In this document: in pieces, positions 23,606-34,524 of the stretch
How positions within the stretch are numbered: the first letter of the stretch is position 1
Layout: every line of letters starts with the position of its first letter
From: Takakia lepidozioides
Taxonomy: Eukaryota > Streptophyta > Takakiopsida > Takakiales > Takakiaceae
Reading direction: 5' to 3'
Assembly: GCA_030704615.1 (NCBI GenBank)
Contig: CM060731.1
Span: 90,874,756 to 90,938,755 of the forward strand
Length of the DNA: 64,000 nucleotides
Program-made: the position numbers and the translations under genes
Notes under the pieces: generated by a model
The model's input: the letters and a program-made list of their open reading frames with translations, nothing else
What the model was told of the DNA's origin: nothing
Database searches by the model: none

Positions 23606-24577
23606 TCAACTTGCTTCCCCCCTTTGTGGATCAAAATCCACATCCGCTCCTCTTGGCTTAGGAGCACGCATTGCTGCTCGAGTGACAGCTGCAGTAGAGT
23701 CCAGTACATGCAATGGCCCTGCAAATGCGGCTCCACACATGAAGTCCATACCAATCTGGTCTTCCCTAGGCATATGAGGTTGTGCAGGTGGAGCTTGAAC
23801 CTCAGGCCTTGGAGCTGGTGCAACATGAGTAGTGGCCATGGCAGCAAGACGTTGCTCTAGCTGGGCAAGTCTATCCACCATGCCTTGCTCATGACCTTGA
23901 CCTTGACCCTGTGCTCCTTGGTTTTGGTTACAACCTCCACCACGACCTCTGCCTCCTCTACCTCTCTGGACTATATTGCCTTGTCCTCGACCACCATTGC
24001 TCCCTTGGAACTGGCCTGGCCGTAGCTCAGGATGCAAGTCATAACAATGGGCCTTCTCATGCCCATACTTGCCACAATGCCCATACTGTAATTGTGTAGG
24101 TTGTGCTTGTGTTGGCCATTTGCCTCTCTCCGAACAATCCTTCTTGACATGAGGTCCTCCACAATCCCAACATGACACACTCGTCTGTTGCTGGCCTAAG
24201 AATGATGGAATAGACCTTATCTGAGATCCTCTTTGACCTTCCCTGGGCTTTGTCTGAGCCCCCTTGTTACCTTGAGTATGTTGGGGAGTTGGTTGTTGTT
24301 GGCTAGGAACCCCACTTTGTTGTATCTCCTTGCCAAACCCCACCATAACCACCCGCTCCTCCACCATGTTGAGCTCTATCTGCTCGGCTAGCAAAAACAC
24401 ATTTGCTAAGGTGGATTGGGCCACTTGTAGGAGAGTTGCATCCCGCATCCTTCTCCTCAACTCCTTATCCAATATCCCATACCAGAATTGGACTGCTTGA
24501 GCTTCCGTAATCCCTTGGGCAGCCACTGTGATTGCCAGGGAAAGGGATCGGATCCTGCAATGAGCCAAGAGGTTCAA
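23606..24577 (-). pseudogene. gag: gag of Ty3/gypsy element B (5'-truncated)
   Basis: The frame opens in the middle of a gag capsid domain (EAQAVQFWYGILDKELRRRM, LAEQIELNMVEE). It then has a Gln/Pro-rich linker, a zinc knuckle (CWDCGGPHVKKDC, spacing slightly altered) and a second knuckle-like motif lacking its first Cys (YGHCGKYGHEKAHC). A Gly/Arg-rich box (RGRGGRGRGGG), a short coiled coil (LAQLEQRLAAM) and a Pro-rich tail follow. The N-terminal part of the capsid is missing because the sequence switches at about 24575 to an integrase on the opposite strand. Confidence 0.85.
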
Positions 24578-25688
24578 GTGGGAGGGGATACACCTGCTTC
24601 GAGTATGGGAGGATGGTCGGGTGAGGATCGTGCCTCACCCAACACAGCGTGCACGGTTAGTGCGACATGCCCATGAGGAGTTGGGGCATTTTGGAATGTG
24701 ACGCACTCACAATCTACTGCAGGGGCAGTATTTGTGGCGTGATATGCACACAGAGGTGCAGCAGTTCGTGGCTAGGTGCATGGTGTGTGACAGGGTGCGT
24801 GCTTCATTCAACGCCCCTACACCCCTGTTGCATCATTTACCGATCATGGGATTGGGCTATAGGTGGAGCCTTGACTTCGCAAGACCGTTGCCACTAACGA
24901 TGCGCCACCACAGATTTGTGTTGGTGATGGTGGAGCACTTCTCCAAGTGGATAAAGTTGGTTCTATTGCCTGACAAGGCTAGTGAGGGGGCTGCGTATGC
25001 ATTCTTGGATCGTGTGCTTAGCCGATTTGGTGCTCCAGCTGAGGTACTCACGGACCAAGGGAGAGAATTCTTGGGGGAGTTTCAGGCTTTGTGTGATAAA
25101 GCCTTGATAAACCACCATACCACTTCTCGATATCATCCTGAGGCCGATGGCTTGGTAGAGTGAGTTGTGCAGACGGTGAAGAGGGGTTTGCATAAGTATG
25201 GCTTGCAGAAGGGACACCTAGGAGATTGGGATCTCCAGGTACCTTGGTTAGCCATGGGCTACAGGTTCAGCAAGCAAGCATCACTTGCCTCATTCTCACC
25301 ATATTTCCTTCTCTTTGGCCGAGAGCCGGATTTGTCTGCAGCCATTCGTAGCGACACTGCTCAAGTCCTTAACCTTGACGATCTGGACGTGTGGGTACGT
25401 GCATGTGATCAGCGTGCAGAGTTGTTCAAAAAAATCATGCCTATGGCTTTTGAGAACCTTGCCATTGCACAGCACCGTGATACGTTGAGGTATGCCACTA
25501 TACGTGGTGAAAGATATCGTCCTGGGGTTCGGAGGTTAGGCCCTGGTGACTATGTTTATTTGCAGCAGACTGCTCCTACGACCCTGGATGTCACTGCAAG
25601 GCATGTTATTATGAGGGTTCGAGAGGTGTTACCCTCAGGAGTCCCGATCTTGGAGGGTCGGGATGACTTGGAAGGACCATGTGCATAA
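24577..25688 (+). pseudogene. Ty3/gypsy integrase (opposite strand to gag B)
   Basis: The H2C2 finger reads RHAHEELGHFG and FVARCMVCDR, with a TGA near 24699 inside it. The catalytic core has D (YRWSLDFARP), D (LTDQGREF) and E (ADGLVE), the DDE triad. A TGA at 25161 directly after the glutamate breaks the frame. The C-terminal region (GPGDYVYLQQTAPTTLDVTA) resembles the post-core domain. The segment starts at the same point where gag B stops, in head-to-head orientation, which implies an inversion or two nested copies. Confidence 0.88.
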
Positions 25689-25845
25689 TTGTGCGCCATG
25701 TCACCTTCCCAATGTCGATGGCAGAGTTGACCCAAACTTGGCAGTGATACATGCAGGTTTGAGGTGCATGCTCTGTGGGTCTGCCAAAGGGGCAGCCACT
25801 ATATTGGTGTGTGATCCCGGCCCAAAGAAGGGTATTACCATTTAA
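25663..25845 (+). pseudogene. Post-integrase cysteine-rich tail, start of a PHD-like finger
   Basis: This frame overlaps the integrase end in a shifted frame. It reads HNCAPCHLPNVDGRVDP and then LRCMLCGSAKGAATILVCD. The Cys spacing CX2C, then CX2C followed by a hydrophobic-Val-Cys-Asp, fits the first half of a PHD-type finger of the kind found at the end of some gypsy polyproteins, where it may guide insertion to modified histones. The second half of the finger is missing: the next residues are unrelated (PGPKKG) and a stop follows. The name is inference from the cysteine pattern. Confidence 0.5.
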
Positions 25846-25914
25846 AAAGCAACCCCATGGGCGGGGGTAGTATAAAACAAATAAATAAAACAAAATAAAA
25901 ATCTCATGTAAGCG

Positions 25915-26235
25915 GTGACCCCCTGGGGGTCGCTTTAGGGTTCACCCAAGCAGGCCCCTTCCCGTCGCCTCCGACCCCCCGGGGGTCGCTTTAGGGTTAA
26001 CCCGAATAGGCCTTGTTCGTTGCTTGGAAGCACCAAACCCCTTGGGGGTCGCTCTGAGTGCACCCAAGCAGACCCTGCCCATTGCTTGGTAGCACCGACC
26101 CCCCGGGGTTTGCTGCTTGTTTTTGCCCCGGCTAGATAATTATGTGGCTTGGTAACACCGACCCCCTGGGGGACGCCGTTAGCAGCCCACATCCTTGCCT
26201 GTCGCTGGGTAACACCAACCCCCAGGGCGTCGCGG
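25915..26235. repeat. Palindromic satellite D (GACCCCC dyads, ~60 bp period)
   Basis: Six tandem units carry the dyad GACCCCC-N-GGGGGTCG or decayed versions at about 25917, 25973, 26036, 26096, 26159 and 26216. Between them are related spacers (TTTAGGGTT-ACCC, AAGCAG-CC, GTTGCTTGGAAGCACC). Spacing is 56-63 bp. Confidence 0.85.
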
Positions 26236-26239
26236 CCCC

Positions 26240-26528
26240 TCCAAACCTAAAACCTACCCATCGGTAATTACAAGCGCCCCCCTGGGCGGAGAGGGCCCTA
26301 TAGGTCTTGATGCGCTCAAGAAGCGGGGGGTATCCTTCAGCCTTGACAAACTCTGCCTCCTCCTTGTTTGGGTGCCTCCCAAACCTACGATGCTACACTA
26401 TCACAAACAACCTTAATTAGTGTATGCAAGAATAACCAAAGAGATAGCCATACATAGACAAAGCAACACATTACAGTAAATGCATCCATGAAATGCTTAC
26501 AAATCGGGTCCAAAATGACTTAAGCCCT
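26240..26528. other. Intergenic stretch, short coding-like patch on minus strand
   Basis: Read on the minus strand, about 26392-26245 gives FGRHPNKEEAEFVKAEGYPP and LLERIKTYRALSA without a stop, resembling a small remnant of a retroelement protein. No family is assigned. The rest has no recognisable signal. Confidence 0.3.
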
Positions 26529-26743
26529 CCTTCTAGTTGACCTCTGACCTCTCAAATTCTGGGGAAGCTAAATAGCCTAGCCTTGTGCCCTCGCTAGCAA
26601 TCGGGGATTCTGTCAGTCCACACATAGGAGAGCTCATCAGAGCATTCACAAATGATCCCAAACTTCCCCCACGTTGATCGGAAGGCATAGAGGAGGGATG
26701 GCTGACACTGTGGTTTCCTGGCGACCTCTGCACACAAAACCGC

Positions 26744-27362
26744 TCAAGCCTTCTTAGCTGCCACTGTAAGATCAAAGAAAGCTAGAGTGAGCAGCGCAGT
26801 GGGAGAGGTATTGTCATTGTCCAGGACCCATGCACATCTGTTTTTCCATAAGTTCCATAGGGTGGCTGTTCTGAGACCCTCAAAGACTGGGCATTCCGAA
26901 ACCATGTCTTTTTCCCTTTTGTCATAGTTCAGGAGTATGGGCACTGGTAGCACGGGCATTAGGCCCCAGGCCTGGTAGAGAGTACACACCAGGGGCCATA
27001 TGGTGTGTGGGGCAGATCCCAATGTTGCAACATTGACAAAGCAGAGCATCCCTGAAGTTCAAGAACTGGCCCACTTTGAGTACCCTGTTTGCCACTTGCC
27101 ATAGGAAGGCACTGACCTTGGCCGATTTGGTTTTGTCCCAAATAACAGACCAGATAGGCTTCCAGTTTTCATCATGACTCCATCTGTCATTCCATTTTGC
27201 AAAGAGGGGTTTTGCACTTAGCAGGGCCTTGTAGGCTTTCTTTGCAGAATAGGAGAAGAAGGGGTGGAAGTCGTTCTGAAATTTCCAGTTCCATTCAGCT
27301 GGGTCCATCTGTAGGGAGGGAATGTTAGTGCCACCAATGAGGACAAATTTTGCGCTTTTCAA
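26744..27362 (-). pseudogene. RT zinc-binding domain (zf-RVT) of LINE-1
   Basis: Two overlapping frames (27362-26922 and 27049-26744) give SVIWDKTKSAKVSAFLWQVA, NRVLKVGQFLNFRDALLCQC and then TATLWNLWKNRCAWVL. The Trp and Cys positions follow the zf-RVT pattern found C-terminal to plant LINE RT. One frameshift lies near 26950-27000. Confidence 0.85.
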
Positions 27363-28271
27363 CCAAGGAAGGAGTAGAAGCTACTGGTGCCACAGCTGCT
27401 CAGTTTTTCCCTCATCTCTCATGGGATCAAGGGTTCTGTAGGGGTCGGACCACAAGCAGATGTGAGCAGGAGACGCCATGGAGGCGGGGATGGAGATAGT
27501 TTGAAGAGATGACAAGGAAAGAAAGCCAGTGAGGGCATCAGCATAGAATTCATAGCTAGTAATAGAAACGGAATTCGTGTCTGTGAGATAAAGGACATGA
27601 AGGGAGGAAAGATTAGAGAGAACCCAATGGTGTGGAGAGAAGGGGGCAGGCCCATCCTTTAACAGCAGTTTCCGGGAGTTGGGAATAGATTCGACTATTT
27701 GAGTGATGCCAAATTGAGACGCCTTGCCCCCAGAGCCAGCTCAAGGGAGTGGGGAGTGCTGACCCATAGATTCCTGATAGTGGCAATCCCTCTTGACTCC
27801 CATTCAGCCCATTTTTGGGCCTCACTCCTTTCCTCTTTGGAGGGGTTGGGAGAATTAACGAAGATGGGCTATCTCATAGTCTCCTGGAAGGTAGCAGGTT
27901 CCTTTTTTACCATGAAAGGTCTGAAACAATTCCAACAGACCAAATAGATCTCCACAGCTGTGAACCAGGCGATTTGTGGTTGAACCCTTGAACTATCCAG
28001 CGGGTAGAGGCAGGCCAGACAGTCCCCTGGCCAGGGGATGAAGCCTCAATGGTGCCAGCCAGCAATAGTTTCCACCAGCCTCCCTTAGGGCCAAGAAACC
28101 TTGGGAGCCATTTGCCAAGAAGCGCTTTTATCTGGGTCTCCGGGTCCAGGATACCCAGGCCTCCCATTTTCTTTGGGAGACAGATCTGATGCCAAGAGAC
28201 TTGGGGTCTCTTATTCTCTGAGGAAGAGCTGGCTCCCCAAATGAAGTTTCTGATTAACCTTTTGACTTCAT

Positions 28272-29560
28272 TTAATCTTGGAATCGGGCCCCCAGGCGGA
28301 GGCAAATTGAACCAGATACCTGCCATACTTGGATTTGGTTGGCCGCGAGTGCCCTCCCCGTGATTGATAGGTGGCATGAACCCCAATATGCCAGCTTCAT
28401 TTTAAGCTTCTGAATGGTGGGGCCAATTCTTTGTTCATCAGTGAGGTTGATACCAAAGGTATGCCCCAACAGTGTGGTTGGCTGATCTCCTTCTTTGAGC
28501 CAAACTAGGCCTAGATGTCCACCCCAGGTGGGAGTTACCCCCATGGTGCATTTAGAGGGGTCCCCCACAAGAAGGGCTTTGGTCTTGGACCAGTTGACTC
28601 TGAAACCAGAGACCCCACAGAACTGCAGGAGTGTTGATTCCGCAGCAGCCAAGGTAGAGGGGGAGGCTTCCAGAAGCAAGAAGGTATCGTCAACAAACAT
28701 TAACTTGTCCCCAAAGCTGGGTTTTTGGGTTCTGGACTTTGAGGCCTTTCACAAGTGTATTGTTTTCCAGCATGGACTTCCAGGTGAGATGGAAGGCCCT
28801 ATGAAAGGCAAACCAAGGAAATCCATCATTTAGTAAAAATGCCAAGTATCCTAGAGTATCAACGACGAATAGGAAAAAGAAAGGGGCCAGAGAACACCCT
28901 TGTCTGACCGATCTCTAGAGATGGAAGGCCTTGGAGAGGTGGCCATTGACCACTACTCTGCTTGTGGCCCCCTCTAAAAGAATATGCACCCATTGATAGA
29001 ATCCATCCGGGAGGCCCGATTTCCTAAGGACCGCTTGGAGAAACGTCCAGTTAACTTTGTCAAACGCCTTTTCAAAATCAAGGAGCAAAAGAGCCAGGGC
29101 TTGGCCAGAACGGTTAGCATAGGAGGATGCTTCCTGAGCCAAAAGGACATTGTCAATGATATATCTTCCTTTGATAAACCCGGTTTGGCTGGTTCTGATA
29201 AGAGTAGGGAGCAGAGGCTGAATGCCAATGTCTTTGCTATGATTTTGTAGGCCACGTTTAGTAGAGTGATGGGTCTATAGTTTACGATGCAGGCTCTATC
29301 CCCCTTTTTGTAGAGCAAAGTGATGACTCCCTGAGTCATAGAGTACTCGGACATGCAAACTGTTATCTTAATCTTGTTGGCCATTTCACAAAAGTCTTTA
29401 GATATAACAGGCCATAACGCTTTGTAGAATTCCACCGGGATCCCGTCCAGGCTAGGGGCCTTGTTGTTGTTCATAAGATTGAGCACATCCTCTAACTCCT
29501 GTTCAGTAAACTCCGCGAGCAGATCGAGAGAGTCAGCAAGCAGCAGTTGTTGAGGGACAG
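28272..29560 (-). pseudogene. LINE-1 reverse transcriptase
   Basis: RT motifs appear in order across three frames: NNNKAPSLDGIPVEFYKALW, GVITLLYKKGDR, NYRPITLLNVAYKIIAKTLA, then a block with QALALLLLDFEKAFDKVNW (29142-28915). The active-site box is represented by MFVDDTFLLL (28700), i.e. FVDD. NWSKTKALLVGDP and YWGSCHLSITGRALAANQIQ (thumb region) follow. Frameshifts near 29250, 28910 and 28330 make it non-functional. Confidence 0.9.
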
Positions 29561-29766
29561 AGTTAAGGCATTATTGTAAGCGGTCCTGGTAGGTAGGATC
29601 TTTGGGGGTTGACTGGAAGAGGGCAGTGAGGTGCTGGAAGGCCGCTGCACACATAAGTTTAGGGTTGGAGGATTTGGCACCCGAGGGATCAGTGTAGAGT
29701 TCGAAGATGATCTGCAGAGCCCTGCGGAGTTTCATTTTCGAACATCTTCTCACCCTTCGTGGACCA

Positions 29767-29790
29767 GAGAGAGAGAGAGAGAGAGAGAAG
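29767..29790. repeat. (GA)n microsatellite
   Basis: An uninterrupted GA dinucleotide run lies next to the 5' side of LINE-1. Confidence 0.9.
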
Positions 29791-30999
29791 ACTCCGGCCG
29801 AAGCCGGCGTAACTTAGAGCCACTTTGCCTTACGGCTACTGCCCCCTATTGGGGGTGGGCCCTATGATAAAACTGGTGCCCGGTTGGGCACCTAGTAACC
29901 AGAGGTGTGTGTGTATGGGTGGGTTAATGGTAACAGGGAGGGGGTTACCCCTCCCTGGGGGGCACCCCGGGTGCCTAGGGTAATGTGGTGGAGTTGGATT
30001 CAAGTTTTCTTTTATTGGTGATAATGGCGGTGAGAGAGCAAAGAGCTGTGAGGTGAATAGCTTGAAAGCATTTGTGGATCGGAGAGATTGGAATATGAAA
30101 AATTTTGTGCAGGTCTTTAATGCTGGCATTGTGGATGCCGCCTCTGGAGCCTGCCGTGATGACGGTGAGGGGACCAGTACGCCATCCTTGGCGGCGGATA
30201 GCTAGGATAAGTGGGGCATATTTTTGTCTTTTCTCTAATATAGCGTCTTGTGGATAGCGGTCATGGCAGTATGTGAATTCGCTGAAGTGGATAGTAAGTG
30301 ATGTGGAGGGTGTGGTAGGAAGTGAGGCCGTTGTGGGTAAGCCTTGCACCAATAGGATGTCCGGGCATAGTCTGGCGAGGCAGGTGCATGTTTGAGAGGT
30401 GCATATGCATGGGAGTAGCCAGGGTGGGACCGTGTGATCAGGTGGGCGGCCTTGGTATGTGCCGGCATTGAGAAGTGTGTACCATCTGGTTTCGGCACGA
30501 CTAAGGAGTAATTTGTGGATGTGCCAAACTGCTTGGTTGTGGCGGGTGATATGTAGGCCGTGTATAATGGGGTGTGTGCATTAGCTAAGTAGGTGTGGCC
30601 AGGTGTCTCGTTCTTGGTGAGTGTTGGAACACATGGGGCAGTATGGGGATGGGAAGAGACGTGGCTAGAAAATGTGTTTACGTTGGTGGCCCATGTACTG
30701 GGCGTATCTGAATTTGAGGGTTTGTCGAATTTGTGCATCTGTGGTGATTTTGGTGTTCCAGAAGTGATTTGAGAGTTTATGGTGGAGTATGGAGGATTGT
30801 GTCCATTTTTGTATATGGACTTTAGTGTGGCTGATTGAGGTGGCGGCTTGTTTGTTAGCCTCCCGGGTGAGAGTGGCTAGAAGGTTGCGGATAGGTCTGG
30901 GTGCAGGTGGTCCTGGGACGGGGTGTATAAACCAGAATGGATGAGTATGGGCGACGTGAATAGGGTCAGAAGATGGGAGTACAGGGGGCTCGGCGGTGT

Positions 31000-31482
31000 C
31001 AGCTTGGGCGAGTAAGTCGGCAGCCTCATTGCCATGTATCCTAGTGTGCGAGCGAACTTCATAGATGTGGTTGGGATTGAGAGAGAGCTAGTTGGATAGT
31101 GGCGGCGATAAGGTTGCGGTCTGGGTGGTGGTGATGGGATGATGGATGCGCAAGATGGTTACGGAGAAGGAAGAGTGAGGTGAGACTGTCAGTGAAAATA
31201 TAATAAGGGGGGGAAGGCATCTAGTCTTGATATGGCTTCGTAGATAGCCGTGAGTTCTGCTCGTAGGATTGTGGCGGGACCAGGTAGGCGGAGGGCAAGC
31301 CATTGTTGGGTGGCCGCATGGAATACCCCATAGCCGGCGCTTGAGTTCATGACGGAACAGTCTATGTAATGGGAGTGGATGAGGGGAATCTGAGAGATTT
31401 TTGTTGTTGGTAAATTTGAGGGATGATGGGTGGGGCTACAGTGTGGGTGGTGTGTGGTGGGCGTGTGGGGGCCTGTAGCCAT
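31000..31482 (-). pseudogene. RNase H domain of LINE-2
   Basis: The minus-strand frame shows an IDCSVMNSSAGYGVF strand with the first Asp, RAELTAIYEAI with the Glu, YFHTDSLTS with the second Asp (in the adjoining frame) and VRSHTRIHGNEAADLLAQ with the His and final Asp. These are the D-E-D-D positions of type I RNase H as found in several LINE clades. A frame change lies around 31200-31090. Confidence 0.8.
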
Positions 31483-33572
31483 GCCTTATTGGGTTTAATA
31501 TTTCGAAAAGGGGTCGGGGTGGTATCGTAGTCTGGGGTGGGCTGTTTGTGGGGGGGGGGGGGGCAATGCCCGCTTTTATTTTGTGTACGTGTATGAGTAG
31601 TTTGTGGAGATCTTGGAGGAAAGGAGGGGAGATGTGGGCTGAGATGGGGTTTTGTATTAGTAAGATGAGAGTTAGAGATGATTCCTTCTGCTGGAGGTAT
31701 TTGGGGAGAGGGGGGGTGTGTGTGTATTTAAGTTGATTTGGCTCAATGGTTGCTATTAGATGAGTACCAGTGGGGAGACGTAGGAGGGGGTGGGAGTCAT
31801 TGGGCGAGTTTTGTTGGGTGATAATACATATGGTGAGGGCGGTAGGGGAAGCCTTGGCAGCCAGGCGTGGCCATTGGAGGGCTTCGTGTGTCACCGGCCC
31901 TCGTGGGGGATGAGCAAGGCCTTTGCCGGACCATGTGTGTTTGGTGGCGGTACCAGTGGCTCCAAAAAGGCAGTCTCGTGGGCTGGCATATGTGGTTATT
32001 TCCATGGGGCATGTAAAGGGGGCTGGAATAATATGAGTGTGTGAGCTGGAATGAGTTGATGAGTAGTGTGAGAATGTCTTGGGGAAGGGTGTTGTGGGTG
32101 CATGCATGTGCTAGCCGGTTCGGGGAGCGTGGCTTTTTCGGGGGGGGGGTTGTCCTTGAGATATCTTTGAATTAGCCAGTCGATTTCGGTGGCAAAGTCT
32201 TGTTTGGGAGGTTGTAGGGATGGTATGTGGCTTGGTGCATTGGAATATTTTTCCCATAGCCATTGCAAGCGATTCGGGATTAAGCCTATGAATCTGCCAT
32301 ATTTAGCGTAGATATTAGAGAAGCGCGGGCCCATGTAGATCATGGGGGAGTCGTGGTTAATGTCTTTGTCAGGGTTGTATTCAGTGATGTTGATATGGAG
32401 GTTGGGGGCTTGGATTGGGTTTTGTACGTATCGTTGATCCTTGGGTTGGGTGGGGGAGGCATGTTGTTGATGAATGTGGGTGAGGAAGTTGGTGTTGGTA
32501 AGTTTGTGGAAGTTGGTCAGGAGGGTGAGGTTATGTGCTGGGTCACAGTCATCGTGGGAGCCGAAAAGATCTTCTTCAATTTGCCAGGTGTTATCTTTGG
32601 AGGGGTACCTGACCCATTTGCAGAGGTAGTAAGTGTCTACACATGTGGCACCAAAAGAGTCTGTCGACGTTTGGGTTTTGATGCCAAGAATAGCTCAATA
32701 ACATATGCATCAGGGTTTTCGTAGTTGTGTGATTGGGTGTTATACAGTGGTGGTGCTAGGTGATGAGAGGGAGAGGTAATGTTTAAGGGGTCTAAAGGGG
32801 GGCATGGGGGCAATCTTGGCTCAGCAAGGTTGGAGAGGGGGGTGATAGATGGTGTTGGAAGTATGGGGTGGGGGATGCATTGTAATTATTGGCTCGTGCG
32901 GCTTGAAGTTTTTGGAGGATGGATGTTGTAGGGTCGGTGCGATATTGGGGGAGTAGATCTTGGGGAGTGTGGGGGAAGTATGGGTATGGGATTATACAGT
33001 CCAAAATACAGGAGGGTGAGGGATGACAAAATAGGGTGCGGAGGAAGTGTAGGTATCGACAGGTTTTGGTAGTGGCTCTGGAGTATTTGAGGATGAATTC
33101 TTTAGGTGTGATGAGTCTATGTCCGGTGGCGGTGATGAGTTGGGTGAGGGTGGTGATGTGGCATTCCCGGAAGTAGGTGAGGGTGGGCGTTCTTTGTTTA
33201 GGGTGGGAAGTGTTCAGTTGTGATAGGTAAGGGCTAGTGAGCCATGCTCGTTCTAGTTGAAACGAGGTAATGGGATAGTTTGGTAAGTCTGTTTGTATAC
33301 TGATATTTATTTGTTGTAGGATGAGCAAGGTACGTGTGGTGGGAGAGTGCAGGCAAGCCTGTGGGTGTAATGATGGGAGGGAGTATAGACCATTGTATTT
33401 GAGGGCAAGGAATTTGAGGAGTCCCTGGTAGATTGTACCTAAGCGGCCAGGGTCGTTGAGGGCTTCTTTTATTTGTGTGCCGAGTGTGCGGGCATAGGAG
33501 ATGATTAAAGGGCTGGATCCGATACCGTAGTAGTCGGTAAGGAGTTGGGTGAGGGCATTGGGGGTACTAGTG

Positions 33573-33581
33573 GGTAGGGCG
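33573..33581. repeat. Target-site duplication, left copy (9 bp)
   Basis: GGTAGGGCG here is identical to 48589-48597. It lies in LINE-2 coding sequence, and removing one copy plus the insertion restores a continuous LINE-2 reading frame. Confidence 0.9.
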
Positions 33582-33690
33582 AGGTTTACTATTTCATGAG
33601 CAGAAACCATGAGCCATGAGCCATGAGCCGCATGAGCGGTGAGCCGAAGTCTAAGATACGCGGATTTCATGAGCGCTCCTCCAAATTTGG
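33582..33690 (+). repeat. Left terminal/subterminal inverted repeat of the 15-kb transposon
   Basis: It begins with the CTATTTCATGAGC core and is followed by CATGAGC-type heptamers (CCATGAGCCATGAGCC, GCATGAGC, TCATGAGCGC). Such clusters commonly bind transposase; here that role is inference. Confidence 0.85.
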
Positions 33691-34147
33691 AAATGCGGCA
33701 GATTAAACAAGTATTAAAATAATAGTTTTTTATTTGACCTTGCCGTTTTTGGATGTTCCAGATCATGTAATGCGGCGAAGATATGTCGTCAGTAACAAGT
33801 CCGCTCATGGTTTTATAGATCCGCTCATGGAAATAAGTGACCGTGCAACGGGAAATCCAGTATACCACTGCAAAAGGACGTCGCATACTGGCCTGTATAG
33901 AGTATTCCGCGGTTTTACATGCCTTAACATTGGAATGAAGCTGACCCTTTTGCCGCGATTGAACCAATGGAGTCTGCACCAATACAGTCTGCAGTACTTC
34001 ACAATTCTGTCTTCTTCGGGTATTCGGCGGGAAAGGTTTGCAACTGAACTGGGAAATAAGGTGCCGCATTAGGGTTCGCACGTGCGAAATTTCGGAGCGG
34101 TTTGGTGTTGGCGAAGGCCGCCTCTACCAGTACCTACGACGATACTT

Positions 34148-34169
34148 GGAAATGCGGCGCCGCATTTCT
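34148..34169. repeat. Isolated 22-bp dyad (family A) near the left end
   Basis: One nearly perfect GGAAATGCGG/CCGCATTT palindrome with a CG centre. Half-sites occur at about 33690, 33770 and 34060 between it and the transposon end. Confidence 0.85.
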
Positions 34170-34524
34170 TGTCGGAGGTCGAATGAGGAAAGCAAGTTTT
34201 TTGGAAAGCAGAAAAACATGAACCCTCCAACATACAAAAATACATGCACGTGGAAACAAGTGAACGATATAGTAATATCTTAGTTCGAGCAAAACAGGTT
34301 ACTGGTAGGCAAGACATATGTTGGACCTTTCTGTGGCCAGAGTCTGAGGTACTGGCAGCAGTACAGTTCTACTATCCGAAAAGGATGGGCGTACCATTGT
34401 ATTGGGACCGCAAGCCAAGCTCACTGGTCCCCTGGATCCATATTCAGAAGAGTGTGAACCTCCTGGGGGCTCAACCCTGGTGCATGTATGAAGTGATGAG
34501 TTGTGGAATTACAACGGAGTCTCT

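Larger units (their letters stand above)
26530..29755 (-). mobile_element. LINE-1: plant L1-type LINE (5'-truncated, decayed)
   Basis: The minus strand carries, in order, the region before RT (about 29750-29490), RT (29486-28272) and zf-RVT (27362-26744), all in broken frames. The endonuclease is missing. It ends near a (GA)n run at 29767. The zf-RVT region marks it as related to the fragment at 20860-21840. Confidence 0.88.
29830..33581 (-). mobile_element. LINE-2, 3' half (post-RT region, RNase H, C-terminal Cys/His region)
   Basis: This is the continuation of the LINE whose EN and RT lie at 51040-48598. The protein reading RICALP at the right side of the 15-kb insertion resumes as LPTSTPNALTQLLTDYYG at 33581 and below once the duplicated 9 bp are counted once. 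The frame 33581-32792 is open for about 260 residues. It is followed by an RNase H domain (31480-31000) and a Cys/His region near 30670-30590 (CPMC, then H and C spacing). Several stops and shifts occur after 32790, so the copy is decayed. Confidence 0.85.
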
